Shown here: one piece after another, positions 52,106 through 57,117 of the stretch | Numbering within the stretch: the stretch's first letter is position 1 | Layout of the letters: every line of letters begins with the position of its first letter | Source: Clostridiales bacterium | GTDB taxonomy: Bacteria; Bacillota; Clostridia; Oscillospirales; CAG-272 | Direction of reading: 5' to 3' | DNA: 57,117 bases | NCBI GenBank assembly: GCA_003150035.1 | Contig: QALR01000004.1 | Location: 1-57,117, forward strand | The notes under the pieces: generated by a model | Told to the model about the DNA's origin: nothing | Database searches by the model: none | Seen by the model: the letters and a program-made list of their open reading frames with translations, nothing else | Made by a program: the position numbers and the translations under genes

Positions 52106-52134
52106 ATTATACCACATTCCTTTTCTCTTGTCAT
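52106..52134 (-). promoter_or_regulatory. Extended -10 promoter for the T4SS unit
   Basis: On the minus strand, ATGACA (52134-52129), 17 bp, then TGGTATAAT with TATAAT at 52111-52106. The transcript would start near 52099 and meet the terminator hairpin within about 30-70 bases. Confidence 0.65.
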
Positions 52135-52214
52135 CGGCGGCTTTGTGCCTTCTTTTTGCTTTCTTTTTGCCATTCGTTTTGCATGGTGGTTTCGTTATGA
52201 AATCACCCGATACA

Positions 52215-53039
52215 TCAGTACGCTTTTCTGATATTTTCAATTAAATATACAATACCTTCTGAGGATTCGGGATCAAACAACGCCGCAACTCTTTGATTTT
52301 TCGGATCAGTCAACAATTCATAAACGGAAGGATAATTTGAAGGATATGTGCTAATTTGGATTTCATACTCATCTATTCCGGCATAAAACAGATAATATTT
52401 CTGCGGCTCAATTCGCTGCTGTCTGCCAATCGTGACATCTCCGATCTTTTTCAGATAAATATTTTTTTGTGATGTAGCCGACAAAAACGACTGTGAATCG
52501 TTTTCACTTAAGAAAGTGTAGTAACTATTGTTTAATGGCCAACTGTTGGTCATATTCTGTCCCTCATAGTAGTATATATCAATCGTAATTCCACTATGAA
52601 GCACATAAGAATATCGATTGGATTGATACAGAATCAAAATTTTTGCAACATCCGCAGTCAATGCTGGATCTCCAAACAAGTCCTCAATTTTAATCAGAGC
52701 CTCCGGTTCAATACTCGCATACCAAGCGACATGCTTTTTTGTATATGTATTCGAATACCGGTCAGGATTCCGTGATCCGGTCAATGCAAAGGTATAAAAA
52801 TCCGTCAGATTTGAAAAATATCCGGGGGCCTCACAATCAGGGACATATACCGCGGTGGAATCATCCGGCGTCATATCACCATCATTGTAAACATTCTTTG
52901 TCACATCATGGGTTTGAATATGATCGATTGTTATTGCTTCATTTGGCTCCTTATCATTCTGATTTGAGCTCTTACATCCCCCAAATAATATCACGGAGAT
53001 GATTGAGGCACAGCAAATCATTTTGGTTCTGCTCATCAT
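52215..53039 (-). CDS. Lipoprotein paired with the upstream secreted metzincin-like protein (274 aa)
   Basis: ATG 53039 was chosen (GGGGG six bases upstream). The signal peptide MICCASIISVILFGGC carries lipobox LFGGC. The mature part is acidic at first, then has an alpha/beta pattern (DVAKILILYQSNRYSYVLHS, YYLFYAGIDEYEIQISTYPS); no family was recognised. It starts 10 bp after the stop of the third DNRLRE/ricin protease-like gene and so repeats the pairing seen at 11298/12313 and 17156/18168. Confidence 0.8.
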   Translation of the reverse strand: MMSRTKMICCASIISVILFGGCKSSNQNDKEPNEAITIDHIQTHDVTKNVYNDGDMTPDDSTAVYVPDCEAPGYFSNLTDFYTFALTGSRNPDRYSNTYTKKHVAWYASIEPEALIKIEDLFGDPALTADVAKILILYQSNRYSYVLHSGITIDIYYYEGQNMTNSWPLNNSYYTFLSENDSQSFLSATSQKNIYLKKIGDVTIGRQQRIEPQKYYLFYAGIDEYEIQISTYPSNYPSVYELLTDPKNQRVAALFDPESSEGIVYLIENIRKAY

Positions 53040-53049
53040 TATTTTCCCC

Positions 53050-56000
53050 CTATGCATTATGATTATAAAATGTTCTTAACTTATAAGCATCCACTTTGTC
53101 TATGCACTGGTCACAAATTAAAAGTGGCACTGTTACATCCTCAGAATGTCGTCTACTCCCATGAATACAATAAATATTATCATCCGAGGTGTAATGATGC
53201 GAAGCATTTAACAAATGAAGTATTTCATGAACAAAAGTTAATTTAACAGCATTATAATCAGATATATCGCCAAATGTACTTAAAAATAAAGCACATCTGT
53301 TTCCATATCCAACTCCCTCTGCGCGCCCTAATACAGTAGTTTTACTCGTATGCGACGTTCCATCATAACCACAGGAAGCCATATGACCTGTTAAGAGAAC
53401 ATTTATTGAAATATTTGATTGTGGTGTACATGTAACAAACTTATTAGCGCTCTTGTGATGATGATTAGCTACACAATGACTATATGGGGTGTCAGTTGTA
53501 CTACCTTCATTTTTACAATTATCACATAATGCATCTGGATCGTCTTTGTATAAGCAATCGTTAGCATATGGAAAACTTTCATATATTGTTGTGTTTATTT
53601 GCAAATTAATTTTTATTCCAAACTCTTCTTTAAAAAATTGCTCAACACTCCTATAATCTTCTTCATTATTTTTATTATAACTTAAAATGTTATTCAGAGC
53701 ATCAACTGCATTAACGCCTATCTCACTATACATATCTGAAAAGGCCTGATCGTGATATAGTGTTAAATTCATAGTCAATGCTCTTATGTCCCATTTTGAT
53801 GCAGTTGAATATGAACTTTGAACAACATCATTTTCGGACACTGATATATATAAAGGAGATGATGCATTGCGCTCATATTGATTTTTACTTTGTATCATAT
53901 AATATCCATCCGTGGTTTCTATAAATCTCCACAGACCATATGTGCTTGAATATGTAGATTGTGTTACCGATGCGCCACTGGTATTATTTGCGGGCGCCCG
54001 CAAATAATACCCAGTAATATCATTTTTTATTTTATAATAACCATCACTTACATATTCAAATTTCCACATCATTGAAGTTTGAGAGTTTGAATATGTATTC
54101 ACTATAATCGTTGAATTTAAATCTGCCGTTTGCGGTTTCATCAACATATTATTGGATACATTTTTCAAAGTATGTATAATACCATCTTCGAAAGGCGTTG
54201 TTAATGTAACAACTATACTCCAATATGTTGAAGTTCCAGCATATGTAAATCTCACTCTAATTGTTCCTGGCTGAATAGCTGTAAGTAATCCTGTCGTGGT
54301 ATCAATTGTAGCCTTGTCGGTAGTAGAATAATCTTCATTGGTTACATAATATGTTACAGGACCATTTACACCAACGCTTGAACTGTACATAAATGCATCA
54401 TAATCAAATGTTTTTCCACATTCCAACGAATAGGTATATGAAGTCATTCTTACCCCTTTCATTTCCTCCCCCGTATATGGCTCCAAATACCACTCACTGT
54501 TTAGAGTCGGCGTAGTGGTTGTAGTAATTGCCCCTCCACTTGTAAAACTTGACGGTGCAGTCAAATAACCTCCATTATCGGAAAAAGCATTTTGAAGTGT
54601 TATTCTTCTGAGATCATTTCCCGAATATCCATCTGTTTCAATCACCCATCGTTGTGTTTGCGGAATATCAAACCATTCATCCGTTGTGGCAATGGTATTC
54701 GCCTTTACTGAACGATCAGTCCCCGTAATTGGAGCATCTAATCCCAGTGCCGAATTTGTCATGGGTCGAATATCATAATACTGATCATAGCCATAACTTT
54801 GAATATATGATATTTTAAACAACTGTGCGCGATTGATTTCGCCGTTTACTGTTTCGGTTTTACTGCTCTGCTGTAACGGCGCACCTGTTTTATAATTTAT
54901 TCCCGCCGTCGTAAGATATAACCCGCTATATGCGTTTCTTAATCGATATACTCCTTCTTCTACCGGTTCTGTATAAAATATAATAAAATACGGAGCATAT
55001 GTAGTTGTATAATTTAATGAATATACAACTACATCCAAAAGCGTCCCAGATTCTCTTTTTATAGCAACTCCATTATTTGTTGAACCGTTAAACCACGAAT
55101 TAACAGCATCCGTAATAACAAAAGATTGCCATTTCGGAGTAGAAACATATGCGCCAGAATCACCACGAAGTGTCCGATATGACAATCTTGTGGTTGATAG
55201 TCCATAATTGGACATACTACTGGCTATGTTCCATGTTAATGAACTATTCCAATTTTGATTGACTTGATAAATACCAACATTTATCGTCCCGTCTACAACA
55301 TTATTGAGAAAATAATACGCGATATTTAGTGTTGCGAAATCAACTTCAGAACCTTGAGGAATACTGTTTAGGCTGGGACGTATATATGCAATTTTATTTG
55401 TTCCTACCCATAGCACAACATCATCAAAAGGTGCCATATCCGGGTTTGCTGCGGTAATATATGTATCAGTGTGAGCGCGTTGCTGTATCGTTGGATCAAT
55501 CATCACCGGATAGGCTCTCTCTGTCTGTCCAAACCACGCCGCATCCGCCTCCACTGTCAGGATATACGCGCCGTCTTCAATTTGTTCCAGCTCGTAGCAC
55601 ACATCCGTGCTTATGACTCCGTTTGCATCCACCATAAACGGCGCAGGAATCATATAAGGCTCCTCATCGGTTTCGGTATCCCGCAGGATGATGCTTCCCT
55701 GTGCCGTCAGCTCTGCCTCCAAGCCCTCCAACATCAGGCCGAACCGGTATACATAGGAGCTTTGCGGCGTTTCCACAACAATATACTCCTTGATATCATT
55801 CGCCTGCAACACATATTTCAGGTCGATTCCCTGCTGTACGCTCTCGTATAAAACGCTTGTCGTGTTATTGACTGTATGTAGTTGCTCCAGCTTCTCTGCC
55901 TCACTGCTATTTGGTGAAATGGTCTGCAGTTGCGTCTCCCGGGATATGTGATTGTTGATGGCAACTGCCGGGCGTGTTGCAATCATGCCTGTACTGGGAG

Positions 56001-56460
56001 CAAGATACCCCAACCGGACGGTATATCCGTTCTCATTCAGCGTCATCAGTTCTCCGTTGCCGATGTGCTCGGAGAATGTAACCCTGTTGTCTGCCGTGGA
56101 ATATACGTTTTTTCCGCTAACCGCTGCACTGAACAGGCGGTTATCAATGTCCTGCCACTCACCGTTTGCATCCTTCCGATGGACTGGGTAGCCATAGGAA
56201 ACGGCCACACAGCTTCCATCCTCTAATCGGAAATGCTTGACATTTGCCTCCCGCCGCTCGATGACCTCATATGTCTGGTTTTCTTCTACATAATCCGAAT
56301 TTGGAAAAATGTCGACTGATGGAACTGCTGTTTCGGCTTCGGGAGTACTGATTTCACCGGTCGTTGTTTCGAGTTCCAATGCTGTCACCGGCATCATACC
56401 AAACAGCATCACAAGAGCTAACAAAAATGCGATCACTTTGAATTGACGTCTGCGTTTCAT
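53050..56460 (-). CDS. Secreted DNRLRE/ricin/Big_2-like protein with C-terminal metalloprotease domain (1136 aa)
   Basis: ATG 56460 follows GGAG by eight bases. A signal peptide covers residues 1-30. The front module and DNRLRE region extend to about 520 (RAYPVMIDPTIQQRAHTDTY), a ricin module to about 680 (YRLRNAYSGLYLTT), a Big_2-like domain covers about 690-780 (TIDTTTGLLTAIQPGTIRV), and a second ricin module about 785-905 (YYKIKNDITGYYL). The C-terminal 230 residues contain FVHEILHLLNASHHY starting near 1076. It has HExxH with a third His six residues on, but Asn replaces the metzincin Gly. They also hold several Cys (LCDNCKNEG, ICDQCID) that may bind metal or form disulfides. Expected to be a secreted zinc protease. 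The first third is clearly GC-richer than the rest. Confidence 0.82.
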   Translation of the reverse strand: MKRRRQFKVIAFLLALVMLFGMMPVTALELETTTGEISTPEAETAVPSVDIFPNSDYVEENQTYEVIERREANVKHFRLEDGSCVAVSYGYPVHRKDANGEWQDIDNRLFSAAVSGKNVYSTADNRVTFSEHIGNGELMTLNENGYTVRLGYLAPSTGMIATRPAVAINNHISRETQLQTISPNSSEAEKLEQLHTVNNTTSVLYESVQQGIDLKYVLQANDIKEYIVVETPQSSYVYRFGLMLEGLEAELTAQGSIILRDTETDEEPYMIPAPFMVDANGVISTDVCYELEQIEDGAYILTVEADAAWFGQTERAYPVMIDPTIQQRAHTDTYITAANPDMAPFDDVVLWVGTNKIAYIRPSLNSIPQGSEVDFATLNIAYYFLNNVVDGTINVGIYQVNQNWNSSLTWNIASSMSNYGLSTTRLSYRTLRGDSGAYVSTPKWQSFVITDAVNSWFNGSTNNGVAIKRESGTLLDVVVYSLNYTTTYAPYFIIFYTEPVEEGVYRLRNAYSGLYLTTAGINYKTGAPLQQSSKTETVNGEINRAQLFKISYIQSYGYDQYYDIRPMTNSALGLDAPITGTDRSVKANTIATTDEWFDIPQTQRWVIETDGYSGNDLRRITLQNAFSDNGGYLTAPSSFTSGGAITTTTTPTLNSEWYLEPYTGEEMKGVRMTSYTYSLECGKTFDYDAFMYSSSVGVNGPVTYYVTNEDYSTTDKATIDTTTGLLTAIQPGTIRVRFTYAGTSTYWSIVVTLTTPFEDGIIHTLKNVSNNMLMKPQTADLNSTIIVNTYSNSQTSMMWKFEYVSDGYYKIKNDITGYYLRAPANNTSGASVTQSTYSSTYGLWRFIETTDGYYMIQSKNQYERNASSPLYISVSENDVVQSSYSTASKWDIRALTMNLTLYHDQAFSDMYSEIGVNAVDALNNILSYNKNNEEDYRSVEQFFKEEFGIKINLQINTTIYESFPYANDCLYKDDPDALCDNCKNEGSTTDTPYSHCVANHHHKSANKFVTCTPQSNISINVLLTGHMASCGYDGTSHTSKTTVLGRAEGVGYGNRCALFLSTFGDISDYNAVKLTFVHEILHLLNASHHYTSDDNIYCIHGSRRHSEDVTVPLLICDQCIDKVDAYKLRTFYNHNA

Positions 56461-56578
56461 AGGTTCCTCTCCTTTCACAATCGGTTGTCTTGTTGATTCT
56501 GGTTGCTCTTGGAATTCGGACTTGCTACTGGATTTGCCATACGCCTTTCATTAAGCACCAATCCCATCCGTCAGATGT

Positions 56579-56720
56579 AAAAAGCGCATAAGAAGCCGGA
56601 TTTTGCATCCCGCCCTTATGCGCTGCTTGATTTTCTTTCTGCCGAACTCCTCGTTGGCTGTCCCCATGACTGCCAGTAAAACCGATCGGCAAGTATACGG
56701 CATCGCATATTTGTCGGGCT
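56579..56720 (-). promoter_or_regulatory. Structured leader with terminator-like hairpin before the third DNRLRE/ricin gene
   Basis: On the minus strand it starts AGCCCGACAAAT, passes a TATGC.../...GTATA stem region, and ends with GCGCATAAG/CTTATGCGC (56584-56623) followed by TTTTT. Start motif, CCGGAT-type loop sequence and hairpin are shared with 15737-15843. An open frame runs through it (ATG near 56738, 62 codons), but it has no ribosome site that I trust. The 399-bp gap 56461-56859 contains only this leader and its promoter. Confidence 0.6.
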
Positions 56721-56748
56721 TCGGGTTCCTACGGCTCATTGTATCTAA

Positions 56749-56777
56749 AGTATACCATACCGGAGACAATCTGTCAA
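56749..56777 (-). promoter_or_regulatory. Consensus sigma-A promoter of the third DNRLRE/ricin gene
   Basis: On the minus strand, TTGACA (56777-56772), 17 bp, TATACT (56754-56749). The leader to ATG 56460 would be about 280 bases and contains the terminator-like hairpin. Confidence 0.75.
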
Positions 56778-56859
56778 TATGATTTGAACAAATATTTTCT
56801 GGTATTGGAAACAAATTGCATTTTTTGCCTTTGACGATGACACAAGACAAAACCTCACA

Positions 56860-57117
56860 TCAGCATTTCAGACAACCAATGGGAACTACATATACACCAT
56901 CATGACGGCGATATGCGTAATCGCCGATTCCTGTCAAAACCATAAGGAAGGAGGGCGCATTCATCTTATCCATATCAATTTTTGCTTCCATTGCTTTTAA
57001 GTTTTTGGCACCTTCTTCAATCAACCTGTCACCGCCGAGCTTGATTTCAATCAGTCCATATTTGCCATTTCTCAAATGAATCACCGCATCGCATTCCTGC
57101 CCGTCTTTGTCTCTGTA
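56860..57117 (-). CDS. C-terminal end of a DUF4143-type ATP-binding protein (partial)
   Basis: The frame is open from the window edge. It reads YRDKDGQECDAVIHLRNGKY, GLIEIKLGG and ends GIGDYAYRRHDGVYVVPIGC followed by LKC. This is the nuclease-like C-terminal DUF4143 domain of the AAA ATPases widespread in anaerobes (the E-x-D...E-I-K motif of PD-(D/E)XK-type folds). The ATPase part lies outside the window. Its function in the cell is not established. Confidence 0.82.
   Translation of the reverse strand, partial: YRDKDGQECDAVIHLRNGKYGLIEIKLGGDRLIEEGAKNLKAMEAKIDMDKMNAPSFLMVLTGIGDYAYRRHDGVYVVPIGCLKC

Noticed and set aside
51839..52240. 133-codon minus-strand frame over the T4SS leader
   Set aside because: It overlaps the promoter, terminator and start of the VirB2-like gene, and its product is low-complexity basic sequence.
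56551..56850. 99-codon minus-strand frame in the leader of the third giant gene
   Set aside because: It spans the promoter and the terminator hairpin and has no ribosome site; part of the frame follows a structured element shared with 15737-15843, where the frame is not kept.

Overview
The window reads as a low-to-medium-GC, Gram-positive gut anaerobe of the Clostridia (Oscillospiraceae/Ruminococcaceae-like). Supporting this are BspA-type leucine-rich-repeat proteins ending in dockerin-like calcium repeats, strong AGGAGG ribosome binding sites, consensus sigma-A promoters, lipoproteins with Firmicutes-style lipoboxes, and a PrgI/VirB4/VirD4 conjugation cluster of the kind found in clostridial integrative elements. 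Nearly all genes lie on the minus strand. All functions are inferred by reading the sequence; no database search was run.

Layout. (1) 1-7834: a tandem array of near-identical BspA-like LRR-dockerin secreted proteins (one cut by the window edge, two complete, and one reduced to its last 27 codons). (2) 7892-10674: a polytopic membrane protein, a 275-bp segment bounded by inverted dyad repeats that carries a promoter, and a tyrosine recombinase; this looks like a phase-variable promoter switch that could also feed the BspA array. (3) 10887-22338: an AT-rich block of secreted proteases. It holds a DNRLRE/ricin/Big_2 protein with a clan CD-like cysteine peptidase end plus lipoprotein, a streptopain-like cysteine peptidase, and an ECF sigma-factor operon leading into a DNRLRE/ricin/metzincin protein plus lipoprotein. 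(4) 22872-26249: an XRE regulator, a small type I signal peptidase with a zinc-ribbon protein, and two Phd-type toxin-antitoxin modules. (5) 26358-52001: a GC-richer block in which a Tad/Flp pilus set (CpaF, TadB, TadC, CpaB, CpaE-like, prepilin peptidase, pilin-like and TadE-like proteins) is interleaved with type IV secretion genes (VirD4, VirB4, PrgI/VirB3-like, VirB6-like, VirB2-like). Two large CARDB-containing secreted proteins belong to it. (6) 52215-56460: a third DNRLRE/ricin/metzincin protein plus lipoprotein pair. (7) 56860-end: the tail of a DUF4143-type ATPase.

Three themes connect the parts. First, three separate loci encode a large secreted protein with a common DNRLRE-ricin front end and a different protease-like C-terminus, each followed within about 30 bp by a lipoprotein gene and each preceded by a hairpin with a GCATAAG/CTTATGC stem. 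Second, a Tad-type pilus and a T4SS appear co-transcribed, which suggests a conjugation machine that uses a Tad pilus for contact. Third, an invertible promoter may switch surface LRR proteins. No relaxase, replication gene or rRNA/tRNA gene was recognised in the window, so the mobile element is incomplete here or its borders lie outside.
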